A DNA stretch of 64,000 nt from Beta vulgaris subsp. vulgaris (GCF_026745355.1 NC_079206.1:14709401-14773400); one strand, 5' to 3'. Shown: positions 45,648-59,900, counted from the stretch's first letter. Notes: generated from the letters alone by a model not told the origin. Numbers and translations: made by a program.

Positions 45648-45836
45648 GTGGATCACCTCAGATTTTTTTTTGGTTGATGCGGCTTGCTCGTGCTGACTGT
45701 GCGTGGTTTAGTTGATGGTGTGCATGGCCTCGGTGGTGGTTGTGGGGATGGAGGTGGTCGTTGTGGAAAAGAAAAGGAAAAAAAAAGAAGAGGGTAAAAG
45801 TTGGAAAACATTGGTGAGATCGGAGTGATTTTAATA

Positions 45837-46505
45837 TAGGTGGCAAATGGGTCGGGTCATAATCAGGGTCAACTTTGTGTTCGGGTTATGTTCGGATCGC
45901 GTCCGTTCGAGTACAATGCCATCTCGGGTCCATAAGTTTTTGGATCATGTCGGGCGGGTTAAACCGAGTTTTCAATCTCACAAATTAATAAAACACATAT
46001 AAAACTAATGAGAGTAAGTTATATAATTAATGGATAGTGGCTAAATCATACACTTTCTCCGTTCTTTTTTACATGTTACACTTTCTATTTCAGGAAATTT
46101 TAAATTAGATGTTACACTTTTATTTTGGGTAATAACTTCTCTCTATCTCTAATCTGTCACATGTTCACATGAGACTCTTTTGTTTTCTTTCTCTCTATCT
46201 CTCTCCTCTCCAAAAATTACATAGGATTCCGTGATCTGAAAAGTGTAACATTTAAAAAAACGAAGGAAATATATTATTTCATGACAGTTTTTTCCTTAAT
46301 TTTGTTTGAAAAAGAAACTAATATGACAACTTTTCGGGTCGGATTCGTGTCATCATTATCGTGTCGAGCCACTTTCGAGTCGGGTAGATTCGGGGTGGAT
46401 CGTGTTTGGGTCTAGTTTACTTTCGGGTCAGGTCGTGTTATTCGGGTTTCAAATCTATTTCGGGTGGGAAATGGGTTTCAAGTCAGGTCAACAAGTACGT
46501 GCCTA
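45837..46505. mobile_element. hAT-like MITE with CGGGTC repeats
   Basis: Begins TAGGTGGCAAATGGGTCGG and ends with the reverse complement of TAGGCACGTACTTGTTGACC. Both arms are CGGGTC/GGGTCGG-type degenerate repeats. The flanks (TTTTAATA and TTTTGTGG) match only partly. A Stowaway-like element sits inside. Confidence 0.65.
46051..46271. mobile_element. Stowaway-like MITE nested in the hAT-like MITE
   Basis: CTTTCTCCGTTCTTTTTTAC at the left pairs with reversed right CCTTCGTTTTTTTAAATG. ATGTTACACTTT is repeated inside both ends. TA flanks it. Confidence 0.7.
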
Positions 46506-47365
46506 TTTTGTGGACTATAATCTTAAGTAATTTTGATGCGATGTTTAACAATCTCCTAACACATAATAGCGGAGTCCAGATAGAGCCAATTCAATCGGAC
46601 CTATTGCCATTCGTAGCCCAAGGCCCCATGCCCTAAATTCGAGAAAACCACACCCCCCCTCTTTTCTTCATCCCTCAAACGAAAGAGCAAAAGGCATAAA
46701 AGCTACATCTTTTCTTAATCGGACCCGTGCTCTTGCTCTGGCTTGTGGAGTGACAATTTGAGCTTTTCAACTTCATCTTCCTCTTCATCTTCTTCTTTCT
46801 ACCTTCACTCTTACAGGTTATTAGCTTTCTCTCTCCTCCCTTACCCTCATTACAGAGATGGAGAAGACTCTGATTTTTTTAATTATTTTCTACTTTAATC
46901 TTGTTTAATAATTAAGTGATTATTGTGGATTTATTTTTACAATTATGTACTTGTTTTGGGTTCGAGCTATAATTTTTGTTGTGCTGATTTTAGAATTTGT
47001 TTTGTTTTGTTTTGTATTAGAATTACGGGGTATTGTTTTATAATTTTTGGATGATTGATGGTTCTGAGATATGCAAGTACATTTATGTAAGATGTAGGGG
47101 TATTGGGTAGGACGAAACCAAGTCATCACCTAGCAATATTTCCTTAACAATGGTGGAAAAGGCTGTAGGTTATACATGTAATTACGGGACCTGTACTTTG
47201 CATACATGTTTAGAGAGTCCAGACTCCAGTGACCAGTGAGACTTCATCTTCAAAGTCTCCTTGTGCGCCTGTTTGTATGCGATTAAACCTGATGACAGAT
47301 GACCAATTCTCCACTCTTATATAAAATGATCAGGTAGCGGAAGCATTTTCATTTGATCTAAGGGA
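46506..47365 (+). promoter_or_regulatory. upstream region and probable 5'-UTR of the dsRNA-binding gene
   Basis: A CTT/TCT-rich leader at 46770-46815 ends in ACAG|GTTATT (46817), a possible 5'-UTR intron donor. ATCAG|GTAGCGG at 47333/47334 is a possible acceptor before the ATG at 47366. No clear TATA box. Confidence 0.4.
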
Positions 47366-50300
47366 ATGGAATCAACTCAAGTAAATGTCTCTAATGGGTT
47401 TGAGGATGTTGGTCATCAATTGATTAGAGCGTCGGCAGCTGCTGGACCCCCTGCTGTACCGAGTTTTGATTTCTCTACTGACGTAGTGGTAGCGTCCTCT
47501 GAGAACAATAAGCAAAGTAATCTTGGGGATCAGCATTTGCAAGCCTCTTCGATGCATCCGGGTACTATTTGTGACACCAGGGTGCAAATTCCATCATCTA
47601 CTCCTGGTAAATTTCTGGTTGGAACTTTAGTCTATCACTCGTTTCTATAGTTTTATCTGGAAATACCTACTTGTATGCTGAATGTGCTGTTGAGTACAAT
47701 TTGTAAGATTTGATTTAAATATATCAACTATCAAGTAATTAGTTCTGCTAACCTCCAAGGTCCAAATAATATTTAAGTTTTGATTAAAGTATTCTAAGAG
47801 GGTGTTTGGTATGGAAATTTTTGATGTAGGATACGGATTCAAATAAGTATTTCCATTTCTAATTGTTTGGTATGAGTGTTAAGTAACAAATACCGTTTCC
47901 AAGGGGAAACATATCCCCCCATTTGTTACCCTTATCAAACTAGTGGAAACAAATTACGTTTCCTTCCTCAATCATAATCCTCTCAATAGTTTCCATTCCA
48001 CTAAGATACCAAACAACAATTAAAGGTAACGGTTATTATTTCCATTTCCCCTCCTTATCCAAATCCTTTCCATTCCGTTTATGTTTTCCATACCAAACTC
48101 TCTAAGTTATGGTTAAGTTATGCTTGGCTATTGGCTAGCCTCCAAAGTCTAATCATATTGCCTTGATTGGTAGGGTACTAAGGCTATGTATAGTTCACCT
48201 GAAATTTTCTGATCTGAACTTATCTGATCTGATCTGAACTTATTTTTTCTGATCTGATCTGAACTTATTTTTTCTGATTACAAGATCTTATCTTTTAGAT
48301 TTTGCTCAATATATAAGAAAAAAATATAGTCATGTGGGGTCTTGTTTGATTCGTCTCAATGAGTACTTTATTAATATTCAATTATTATAATTTTTACTAA
48401 TATGTAATGAAAGATATAATGATTTTTAAATATAAACATGATCTGAACTGATCTGATCTGAACTTATTTTTTCTGATCTGATCTGATTAGATCTGAAATA
48501 AGCAATAATAAGGTGAACTGAACATAGCCTAAGTATTCATTTCTTTTGGACTTGTTTTACTTGTTTGGTTTCAGCTCCCGCATGTGTAGCGAAATCTTGC
48601 CACCACTTAGGTACCTTGATTTTCTTTGCTTCTTTAAACAGAGATATTGCTCTACAACTGCTGTAAAAAAAAAGGCTCGTTTTGCTCTATTAAGCTTGTC
48701 AAATCTTTTAGTTTTGATATATATATGTTCCAATCAGTTGAGTGCAGGCTATTAGCTCTGTGAACTCTATGGAGATGACATTTTTCTCTATAAACTGTAT
48801 TAATAGAACAGTATTTTACAATTTAGTTTTCAAGTGTTCTCCTTATATTTACGGTGCAACACTTTTCAAAGATGAAAGTTAGGATGAATGAATGTTTGAT
48901 AGCCTCATATCAAATTTTTGTTGTTGCTTGAAGTAGGTGTCTCAAATTGTTATGTATTCAAGAGTCGGCTACAGGAATATGCACAAAAAGTTGGGCTTGC
49001 GACACCTGTGTATGAGACAATCAAAGAAGGCCCGTCACACGAGCCTTCTTTCAGGTCGGCTGTGATGGTAGGTGGTGCCAGATACGAATCACTGTCTGGC
49101 TTTTTCAATCGTAAGGCAGCTGAGCAATCAGCAGCTGAAGTTGCACTAATGGAACTATCTAAAAGTGGGGATAAGAATGATTCCATTGCTGTGCCTGTGG
49201 TAAGTGAGTTAAATCACCAATTGAAGCAAACTGAACTTTTACCCAATGAGTTTGGGTGGATATTCATCCCATTTCTTCTGATATTTTGGATCAGAAGGTT
49301 CAGAGATTATTTTTTATAACTTAAAATGTTTGAGGAAAATTTGGAGGACATCACTTCTAAAATTCTAAATAATGTAGATCTTTCGTTTGGGAAACATATT
49401 CAGCAAGTAATTCTTTAACACAAAACAATCTCAAGCTGTCAAGCATATCTCGGCTGTTCCTTCAATCTCAAATTGAAACCTTCCATCTAACTTGTAAAGT
49501 GTACAAGTCTGTTGTTGCAATTACTGCAGTCTGCAGTCTGCAGTATAGATTTATTAATTTTATTTCATTTCTGACACGAGCTCTATATAACTGTCTTTCT
49601 CACTCCAATTTTCTTGCCAGCATCAGACCGGTTTATGCAAGAATTTGCTTCAGGAATATGCACAGAAAATGAATTATGCTATTCCTACATACATATGCCG
49701 AAAGGATGACAGTCCAGGTAGAACAGCCCACTTTTCTTGTACGGTCGAGATAGGGGCGATTCAGTACATTGGTGCTGCAGCTAGAACTAAAAAAGAAGCT
49801 GAGATCAAAGCTGCAAGGACTGCCCTGCTGGCGATTAGGTCACTTGGAACTGCTGGAGCTCAGAATCTTGATGGTAAACCTCAATATACAGTTGTCCCTG
49901 GCAAAAGAAAGATGCCAGAGACAGCTCCTTTACAAGTGGACACTGTAAAAGTGAAGAAGCCAAAGAAGCCCCGATTTAAGAAGAAGCGACTTAACCGGTT
50001 GCAACCTTGTGATTCAGGTCATCAAACCGAAGCTGGGATTACGGGTTTATCTGTACTAAAACCTGACTATTTGGTAAGTTTGGATCAGGATAATGTACTC
50101 TTAAAGAATGACCAACTTAATAAAGAAGTATCTCTTATCGAAGTTCTCTGTGGTCCTGAAGTTGGTGTAGTTGATTCCAGTCAAACTCAAGTGACTACTA
50201 GTTGTCAACCTTATACTGCAGAATCTGAGGCACCATTAGCAAATGCAAGTAGAAATCATGACGTTGGTGGCATCATTCTTATGACAAATGCTCCAAACTC

Positions 50301-50514
50301 TGTGCAGTCAGACATGTTACTTCCAGATTCTTCCATTGTTCAGGAGGAGTCGGCAGTAGTTCCAGGTAAAAACCATGCGCGTGAAGAAAACAATGATGAG
50401 GGTGTTGGCAAAGTCACCCCTGTAATTAGTCAGGATGATCCAGCAACTGGAGTGGCAGATAAAGATCACATGGGGGGAGAAAATAATGTGTGCACAAACT
50501 TACCATATGAATGA
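47366..50514 (+). CDS. protein with two double-stranded RNA-binding domains
   Basis: Exons 47366-47606, 48937-49199 and 49621-50514 (TGA), all with GT..AG borders and matching phases, give 465 residues. The first about 80 residues are low complexity. dsRBD1 (about 85-155) has FKSRLQEYAQKVGLATPVYE, FRSAVMVGG and RKAAEQSAAEVALMEL. dsRBD2 (about 173-245) has CKNLLQEYAQKMNYAIPTY, FSCTVEIG and TKKEAEIKAARTALLAI. A Lys/Arg-rich stretch follows (KVKKPKKPRFKKKR, about 285), likely a nuclear signal, then an acidic, unconserved tail. The tandem domains resemble plant DRB/HYL1-type proteins, which assist Dicer-like enzymes in small-RNA processing. The long C-terminal tail sets it apart, so a precise subfamily is not assigned. 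Two Harbinger-like MITEs lie in its first coding intron. Confidence 0.88.
47798..48102. mobile_element. Harbinger-like MITE in dsRBP intron (305 bp)
   Basis: Ends GAGGGTGTTTGGTATGGAAA and, reversed, GAGAGTTTGGTATGGAAAAC. TAA target duplications at 47795-47797 and 48103-48105. The interior has repeated GTTTCCATTTCC-like pieces. Confidence 0.85.
48182..48529. mobile_element. Harbinger-like MITE with CTGATCTGAACTTA repeats (348 bp)
   Basis: Ends GGCTATGTATAGTTCACCTG and, reversed, GGCTATGTTCAGTTCACCTT. TAA duplications at 48179-48181 and 48530-48532. The arms are tandem TGATCTGATCTGAACTTAT variants. Confidence 0.9.
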
Positions 50515-51411
50515 GCACAAAGAACAGTAAGTTTTCTGAAAGGATCATAATTAGAGCGGAGTAAAAAATGGAAAGCAATAATCCATTTCATTCGATCTAA
50601 TCGGTGTCAATCTGTAAGGATGGTGGCACCAGATTAGTGCTTGTTTGCCGGGGTTCAACAAGTCTGAAAAATATATCAACACATGCATATGCTAAAGAGT
50701 TTAGGGAACAGGAAAGTGACTAATCTAGTGCATTGGTTTAATTTAATGCCCGAGTGTAGTGTGTAAACTGAACTTGATGCTGGTTCTTGTAGACTGTAGT
50801 TGCCAGCTGAGGCATCATAGTATCCGGGTGCTACTAATCCAAGGCTATACTTCTATCTTACGTGTTTTTGTCCTCTTGGTTTATTTTGTTATCATTTATT
50901 AATATTACGCCCCCTACCCTCTCTGAAAATAATGCTAAGACTTCTTTTTTCATCTGTCTCATAATAATATTCGACTTTCTATTGCGTGTATTACTTCATG
51001 GTTTTGTGCGGATTCTTGAAATAACGTATTAACAGGACTGTTATATTAGTTTAGACTGGTTCGATATAGGTAGCACATATGGGGCACTGCAGCTCAATTG
51101 TTCGAGCTCATAATCGAACCCCAGATCTACCTCTACGGAGATGAAGACAGATCTAGTGATTCGTCAATGCAGTGGTTGCTCATTAATTGAAGGGGTGGGA
51201 GAAGCTAACCTCTCTGTTTTATATGGTTTTAACATTGAAAAGCTTCTCCTTGCATTTATTTTTAGAACGTTGCATCATCTGAGAAATAGCCTACTTTTAT
51301 GGGCTTCCGTATTTCTGCCGACATTATTACTTGTATGTAGGGTACTTATAATTACTAAGATGTGGACTGGAGAACAAAACAGCTAATTATTTGTATACGT
51401 TTTGCCATTAT
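50515..51411. other. 3' region of the dsRBP gene and spacer, nothing else recognised
   Basis: Probably the 3'-UTR at first. The open frame 51141-51386 has no recognisable motif. Confidence 0.45.
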
Positions 51412-51766
51412 GGCTTCGTTTGGTAGGGCGTAAAATATTTTTAGTGTAAAATGATTTTCATGGAAAACAATTTACAATGGAAAACACAATTCCAAATTTA
51501 GTTTTCCGTTTGTTTGGTTCGATGTAAAAAAATGATGAAATGAAAGGAAAATGAAAGGGAAAGTAAGGAGGTAGTGAGAGAGTGTACAGAGAAAGAAGGA
51601 AAATAGTTTTCCCTTCATTTTGAAAGAAAAATAGTTTTCATCCTTGAGAGAGTAATTTTACCCAAGGGAAAATGGTTTTACACTCTTTTGCCAACCAAAC
51701 AATGTAAAACTGAAAATAGAGGAAAACAGTTTTCCGGGAAAACGTTTTCACCTACCAAACGGAGCC
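51412..51766. mobile_element. MITE with GGAAAAC-rich interior (355 bp)
   Basis: Ends GGCTTCGTTTGGTAGGGCGT and, reversed, GGCTCCGTTTGGTAGGTGAA. The interior is made of TTTTCC/GGAAAA variants in both directions. The 3-bp flanks do not match perfectly. Confidence 0.75.
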
Positions 51767-52425
51767 AATATATTGCCGAAGCAAAGGAGTTTTCCTTTTT
51801 CTCAACATGAATATCTGATGGTTCATTAATTCATTTATTGGAGCTAAAAATCCATATTCCACAAACTTTTGAACCATAATGAACTATATTTTTCACGGAA
51901 GACTGCTTTAAAATGACTTTGAAAAAGCAAATGAGTAATCTTTTGATGGTTATATGAAGTAGGAGATAATTCCATTGTAAGGAGATAGTATGTTCTATTT
52001 GAATTTTTATCTGTATATTTAAGTTATTTTTTTGCTTAATTATTCATTTGGAGTTCTTACTATGCTTATTTGGAGCCTGGAGGTTACACATAAATAAACA
52101 GTAATCTTACGTGTATCAGTACATGATATACCCGATTGTATGATGAATGCAGTCTTATCTACTCAGATATTTAAACTTTGATTTTCTTCGCTTCTTCTCA
52201 ATTTCTCCGTCTTTCTATATTTAAATTGTGATATACGTATATTACTAATCAAAACTATCATTTATGCATTAGAAAATATGTTTGGAATATAAACCCATCT
52301 TCTCCCATTCTTGGATATGTATTAATTTACAAAAAAAAAAACTATCTATTTCTTTTGGAAAGCAGAGATAATCCGCTTTGTATAAGAAGATATGCTTGGA
52401 ATATAAACCATTTATTTAACGACCA

Positions 52426-52636
52426 TCTATACAAATATATTAAAAGGCTTGCATAAACAAGAAATTGTGCCACGTGGCGTTCTTGTGTAGTATAAGGTTT
52501 GATCACGCAACCTCAAGTACATATACTAAAGTCTTAACTACTGGACTAAATCGTATTTAGTTTTATTATCATAAAGTATTATATTAATCAGTGAAATTTT
52601 TTGTTACCCGGAACATAACCCGGACCTAATAACTCG
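52426..52636 (+). mobile_element. short Helitron-like element (copy b)
   Basis: Starts A|TCTATACAAATATATTAAAA and ends GGAACATAACCCGGACCTAATAACTCG|T. The last four bases deviate from CTRR (CTCG). The interior matches copies a, c and d (CCACGTGGC, TACTAAAGTCTTAACTACTGG). It lies about 0.3 kb upstream of the PMT gene's likely first exon. Confidence 0.72.
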
Positions 52637-52699
52637 TTATTGTTTAAAAATCAGTTTAATAATCATCCTAGAAATAACAGAAAAGGAAAAAAAAATATA

Positions 52700-53900
52700 G
52701 GCACCGTCAGAAGTCGAAACTCGATACACTTTAAAGTTCAGACCGCTAATCTCACTCACTTGACACTTAACAGTTCACACTCGACACTCCTACTTGTTGT
52801 AAGCCACTAGCACATATTATCACTTCATAAATCACACTCATTACTCCCACTTTCACTTTCATCATAATATCTGTTGTTCTGTATATTTCTCACTTCACAC
52901 TTAAGATCTGCTCCAATCACCATTGATAAAGCCTCTGCATTTTCAGGTAGAGATCACTAAATCTTGAATCTTTTTTCTTTTGCAAAATTTTCTTGCTTTA
53001 AAAACTCTTTTTTTCTTTTTTTCTTTTTTCTTTGATGTGATCTCAATGTTTCTGCATTTACCCAGATTGAAGATTTAGTTGCCCATGTTTTTAAATCTTT
53101 GAAATCTAAGGTTATGCACTTTGGATTGTTTGCTTCTCCTTTTTGATGCAATTTCAAATGTATTAAATCTAGAAAGGAAAAATATTAGGTGGGTTTTAAC
53201 TATTTTTTAGATTTGTGATTTTCAATGAAATATATATTGGCCGAAAATGTACGCTTAACATGAAATTTGTTACATTTCTTATATTTCCGTTATAAAGATC
53301 ATGCCTTTTATTTCTGCGTATTAGAGCTTTAACAATCAAGGACAAATCTAGCTAACTTTTAAGAAGTGATTAGACTTCTATCTCTGCACATTTTTGCATC
53401 TGCATGCTTCATAATTTAGATTTTAAAGTGGGCTCTTTGATAGTAATTTCTTTCATCTTTTTTTTTGTGGGTGAGCATCAGATATCAGTGTACCAATATT
53501 AATCTGTGTAATTATTGTTTGTGCACAAATATTCAGTATGGGTGTGGATCCAGGTCTTTTGTCTAATTTGAAGTGGCCAAATGCCTTAATTTGTCCCAAT
53601 TTTTTGGTTGATTTTAGTTCAAATGAATAGTTTGAATTGAATAAATATCAAGCTGACTGTATTATCATACATCTTCCTAGCTCTCTAAGATTTACACAAG
53701 AGAGCTTGGCCTATATCTTCTAATATGAGATTTTATTTTTTCCTCTTAATAAAATTTGATAAGGAGAAAAAGAATTTGACAGCTTTCTGATGTACTTTGT
53801 ATGTATTAGCATATATTATGCTGAATTCTGTTTGTAACTCATTGCTGATGGATGTTACCTTGTGAGTTTATTCAGAGTATTGAGAGTCCAGCTTGCCATC
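52700..53900 (+). promoter_or_regulatory. probable promoter, 5'-UTR and 5'-UTR intron of the PMT gene
   Basis: TTTTCAG|GTAGAGATC at 52946/52947 is a good donor. TTTATTCAG|AGTATTG at 53875/53876 is a good acceptor, with a T-rich intron between and the ATG 25 bp later. No certain TATA box. Confidence 0.5.
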
Positions 53901-56900
53901 ATGACCCCTAAACATGGTGGTAGATCCCGAGGCTCTATGTCAATATTTATTGTGCTCGGACTTTGCTGTTTCTGTTACTTACTTGGATCTTGGCAAAAGA
54001 GTGGCTTTGGAAAGGGGGATAGTATAGCCATGAGAGTGTCGAAGGTTGCCGAGTTGGCAGATTGTGATGTAAAGACGGATTTGGATTTTGAGCCTCACCA
54101 CAAGTTTGTTGGGACTTTTGAATCTCGTGAGGTGATTGTTAAGAAGTATAAGGCATGTGATGTCAAATATAAAGATTATACCCCTTGCCAGGAACAGGAC
54201 CGAGCAATGAAATTCCCGAGGGAAAATATGATCTACAGAGAGAGACATTGCCCACCGCAAGAGGAAAAGTTGCGGTGTCTTATTCCAGCTCCTGTAGGAT
54301 ACACAACACCGTTCCCATGGCCAAAAAGTCGAGATTATGCATACTATGCTAATGTGCCTTATAAGCATCTGACTGTTGAGAAGGCTGGCCAACACTGGGT
54401 AGAATATGAAGGCAATGTGCTCAAGTTTCCAGGTGGTGGGACTATGTTTCCTCAAGGTGCTGATGCTTATATTGATGAGCTTGCCAGTGTGATACCAATT
54501 AAGGATGGTACCATTAGAACAGCTATAGATACTGGCTGTGGGGTATGTCATCCTCCCTATCACCCCCTACCCTTATCTTTTCATTCTTTTCTCATTCTAA
54601 ATCGTGCTTCATTCTTCTCCTTTTTCTCGTATGTGATCTCAAGTCATGCCTAGTGATTCTTTAACTCCATTGAAGAATTTGAAAATGCACTTGATTTCAC
54701 ATAGGAACAGTTGATCTATTGTGCTCTTTTGATTTGAATAATTTATTTTCTGATCCATGGTATGGAAAGGTCCTCTTTTTGGGGTAGTTGTCTGTTTTAG
54801 TTACCGGGATTTGAGCTTTTATGTTTCATGTGTCCATTTACCATAATATATTATCAAAACATTATACAGGTGTATGTCAATTTGTCAGTTAAAGTTCCCT
54901 AACGGGTTTGGTAGGCAGTAGCCAGTACTATATTACGGTAATATTCATTACCATACTAATAAAATCTCATTCCTAGACATGTTATTCTCTTTACAAATTT
55001 CCATTTCCACGCTATTGTCAATATAGCTTTGAAGTGGTGACGAAATTATTGCGGTTACCACCATTTATTACCATCGACCAAGTGGGCCATGGAAGTAGTA
55101 GTGATTGGCTTTTAGTGAACTTAACCCCCTCCTTTTCTGTACCAACACTCATATGATCAGGTTGTCATTTCCTAATGGTAATTTATTTTTGAATGCTTGG
55201 AGTTCTTATGAAATCTTGTAGAGTTGTGTTCAATGTGTCACATTTAATGTACGTATTCTACATCACTTTCATCAAGATCTTTTTTTTTAAACATTTATGC
55301 CCTAATTAATAGATATTCTAACATTTCCCCTCACAAGTGTATTCATATTTTTACCTTCCGAAAAGGTCATGTTGTCCTCACAGGAATTCCAACACAAGGC
55401 AAATACCCCTTCTTTCGGCAATTAATTATGTTAGGATTTGTGCTTCAAGAGGATCCTTGTATTTTTCCCATATAGCATTTTAAATGTGTTAATTTGACCC
55501 ACCTTTTGGAACTCATAATTAGTTATTAGACCCACACTATACCCTTGGTAAGGAAAATTCTCATTTATTAATATTGTACTTTTAAATGATAACACTAAAT
55601 ATCACGTGGTCTAGTAATTAAGACTTTAGTTTATGAACTTGAGGTCACTAGATCAAAGCCTATACTATGCAATTTTTTTTCCGTGTACATGGATTACATG
55701 AAGTAAAACACTCTTAAGCAGAGCGCCACGTGGCATCGTTTCTTGTTTAGGAACGCCTTTTAATAGATTTATATAGATGGGTGAGGATCTTCAGCATGTG
55801 AGATAGTTTCAACCACAACCACTTACAAAGGAGGTTTCATCTTAAAATTAATTGATTATCAGAGAGGTAACTCCGCAATAAAGTGGTTTGTCTATGGGAC
55901 AACTCATATGGGTTTCTAATGGGATTCCAACACTAATATATGTGATGTTTGGTTTAGGGCGTGTTCTTTTCATTTAACTTCACATATAATAATCTACCAG
56001 AATTTTTAGGACTTAACTGAACTTATTGTAATTTTGAATTGAACTTTGCTAGCTCTTTTTGGAACTTACTTTTATGAAGATGATGACTGGTTGTAGAGAT
56101 AGTGCATTATTAGTCTTGTGATAGTTCAGCGACATACTTTATTTTTGTGTGATAAATTTTCGAGTGGTCTTAAAAATCAAATTAATTTTTCACCTTGTCC
56201 AAATTAGAGGGTAATTCTCCTACTTTAGCATATTGCGTATTGGATTCCCATATCATTTGTGGTTCCATGACATCCAGAAACTCTTAAATGGCTCTCCAAC
56301 TTGTTGGTAACTGCATTATAGCCCTAGGCATTGGAAAAAAGGTAAATAGTTATCAGTGTAGATGTTCAACTTCCACAAATTCTTTATGCAATTATCAGCA
56401 ATTATTTATCGGGTTCATATTAAAAAACGTAGCTCTGATTTTAGAGCTTCATCTAAAGAAGAGAAAGAACCTGTACTTGGGGATCCCCCCCCCCCCCCCC
56501 CAACAACTGAACATGAGCAATTTCACCTATTACTCGTAAAGGAGATAAGTTTGATTCTATACAATGAATTTCTTGTCAAAAAAAATTGTATTAGGATTAT
56601 TTGATACCCCTTTGATCTAAATTCCTCATGAGGTAATTATTGCATAGTGTTTTACATTTGCAACCTATATAATATGTTAACCATGGTTTAAACCAGGCCA
56701 ATTAACTAATATTTATTGCCAGGTTGCAAGCTGGGGTGCATATATGCTGAAGAGAAATGTATTGGCAATGTCATTTGCACCACGAGACAATCACGAAGCT
56801 CAAGTGCAGTTTGCATTGGAGAGAGGAGTACCAGCAGTAATTGGTGTGCTTGGAAGTATAAGTCTTCCATATCCATCAAGGGCCTTTGATATGGCTCAAT

Positions 56901-59900
56901 GTTCCAGATGTTTAATACCATGGGGTACAGATGGTAAGAATTGTTATTCTACTCTATGTGTCTCATTTAGAAAGCACAAAATGGCAGACTTAAAATCTTG
57001 AAACGGTATTTCAAGGCAATATAATGCTCATGCCAGGACAGCAATAGATTGCTTAAAGAATTGTTGTGTTTGAACTATGAATCAGTAAGAGGATTGTGAC
57101 TTGGGAATTTGTGTCCTTGGCATCTCAAAAACAACCAAATACAACTATACACAGATATGGCTAAAAAAAACGAACATCTTGGATTCACTGATGTTTGAAC
57201 GGTTCCTAAATGTTCAGTAATTTCACTGTTAAATATCTTGTTTGACCTTTCTGATACGAGCTCTTGCATGCAGATGGAACTTCTCTGATGGAAGTAGACC
57301 GTGTTCTAAGACCTGGTGGTTATTGGGTTTTGTCTGGTCCTCCATACAACTGGAAGACATATCATAAAGTATGGAAGCGGACACCGGAGGACTGCAAAGC
57401 GGAGCAGAGAAAAATTGAAGAGCGGGCAGAGCAACTATGCTGGGAGAAGAAGTATGAGAAGGGAGATATTGCTATATTTAGAAAAAAGATCAATGCTGAA
57501 TCCTGCAAAAGGAAGCCACAGAACTTTTGTGAGACACAAGATCCTGATGACGTCTGGTTAGTTACTTTTTTCTTTTAAAAATCAAAATTCTTGTGGTATG
57601 GCTGTTAGAAGCTAGACGTGTAGCATGTCCGATTCTAGACAATTGATTGACGGTCAATTATAAGCTATCGAGAAGTGATTCTTTATATATCTGCTACCTA
57701 ATTGTCTTAAGTCTCTAATGAAGAATCAAATATAGTCATAAAACGCTCTGGGATTGGAGTCAACTCGTTTCAATTTTGTGGATAGTTGGTCTTTTTTTTT
57801 TAATCTAATTCGAAGAGTCCTAAGTGTCGTAGACTCGTATCATATCTTGAGTTTTGAGAGTTGGTAACTGGTAATTAGGGTTAACATGAAGGGTTTTGCA
57901 CATATCAAAATTAATCAAAGGAAGCTATATTTGGTAAATTATGCATCTCATATGTTTTGGTAAATCTGCATCTCATATATTTGGTAAATTAGCTCAAGGG
58001 CCCTTCATATCTTAAATTTATGATTGTGTAGTTAGAGATTCTTCATCCGTTCAGTAATACAATCGGTGTAATTTGAACCAGCAATGTGACGATTCTTCTC
58101 TAGATGGGGGCGGTGGCAGTCCAGTGGGCACAGAAAAAAATATTTAGTGGGTTAATAGAACATTATTGGGATTTGGGGTCAATTGGTAATTTTTAAGTGT
58201 AACTGAATATTTCTCAAAATTTTAGTAGCAAACTTTACAAAAGAAAAAAAAACATATTTCTAACTGGGGTCAAATGACTCCACAATTCACAGCGTAGATC
58301 CACCCCTAAATTTATTAGGAGTCTATATATTTAAATGATCTTATGTACACAAATTATTATATTAGGCGGTCTAATTTTAGCATAAAATTAGACGAACTTA
58401 ATACATAATTTTTCTAATAAGCCCATTATATTTCACTCTAACTCAACACTATCCTAGTCATCCTTCTCTTCTCCTTCCCTTTTTTTCTTGATTATCGAAC
58501 TACAACAAATTATTTTAAAAAAATAACTCGGTAGTTTTACCGAGCTGATTAAACTAGTCACTGAATGGATTAAACTAGTCACTGAATGGATTAAAAATGT
58601 CATTATTGAATAGATTAAACTGGCCACGAAATAGATTAACCTGGTCACGAAATAGATTAAACTAGTCAATATATTGAAAAAAGTGATATGTTATCCTTTT
58701 AATATTGGGCTTGGACCGTGCCTAATTTTAAGTTAAAATTAGGCGGTCTCTTACAAGACCAACTGTCTTATGTAACTCAAAAGTATCGCTAATGCAGGTA
58801 TAAGAAAATGGAAACTTGTGTGACACCTTTCCCTGAGGTTTCTAGCTCAAGTGAGGTAGCTGGCGGAAAATTGGAGAAGTTCCCCGCCAGGCTTTTTGCA
58901 ACACCTCCCCGAATTGCCAAGGGTTTAGTTACAGGGGTCACTGAGGAATCATATCAGGAAGACAATGCTAAGTGGAAGAAGCATGTCAAAGCTTACAAAA
59001 GCCTCAATAGATTGGTTGGATCAGCCAGGTACCGCAACATAATGGACATGAATGCAGGCCTTGGTGGCTTTGCTGCAGCAATTGACTCGCCCAAAGTATG
59101 GGTGATGAACGTTGTGCCTAATATTGCCGACAACACTTTAGGGGCAATATATGAAAGAGGTCTTATTGGCATATATCATGACTGGTATGTAACTGAAATC
59201 TGTTAATGTTGTGCCCGTATATAATTTGTCGCACCCAACCTGCTTAACTCATGTGAAATGGACCCATCTAATTACTAGATCTCTTTCACTCCCTCTCTTC
59301 ATATCCTATGTGATGTCATGTGATGGCATGTGGGGTTGTACACTAACTCTCTCTTTCAATCAACATTTATTCTTACACCATCTAACAACAAAGACAACCT
59401 CCCCCCTACCGTTACCCTCATTATGTGTGCCCAAGCTTTATTGAAGCTTTGTTTGTGGACAAAGGGAGTATCTTTTCTTTTCATTTTTATGGGGTGGATA
59501 ATGTGGCTGGAAGCTGGAAATTAATGTGCAAAAATTTAACTATCAATTGATTGAATATGTAAATTATCTTTTCTTCCAGGTGTGAAGGATTCTCTACATA
59601 CCCAAGGACGTATGATCTAATTCATGCTAATCATCTGTTCAGCATGTACCAAGATAAGTAAGTTTCTTCTCTATACAAAAACATTTTGGTTGCTCTTCAT
59701 AGTTTTAAACTCCTTATAACCATGGACTATTAGTAATTACGGTCGTTTGGTAGTCGGTGATAAATGTTGGTAATGGAAATAAGTTTTAAGTGTAATGCTA
59801 CAAGAGAAGGACCTTAAAATCTCCATGGGGGGCCAATTTCAATCTCCAAGTTTGTGTTTTTTTCCTTTTGGGGAAGCACTCTCACCCTTAAGCTTGTGTA

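Noticed and set aside
51141..51386. 81-residue open frame after the dsRBP gene
   Set aside because: No motif and no splice link to the gene.
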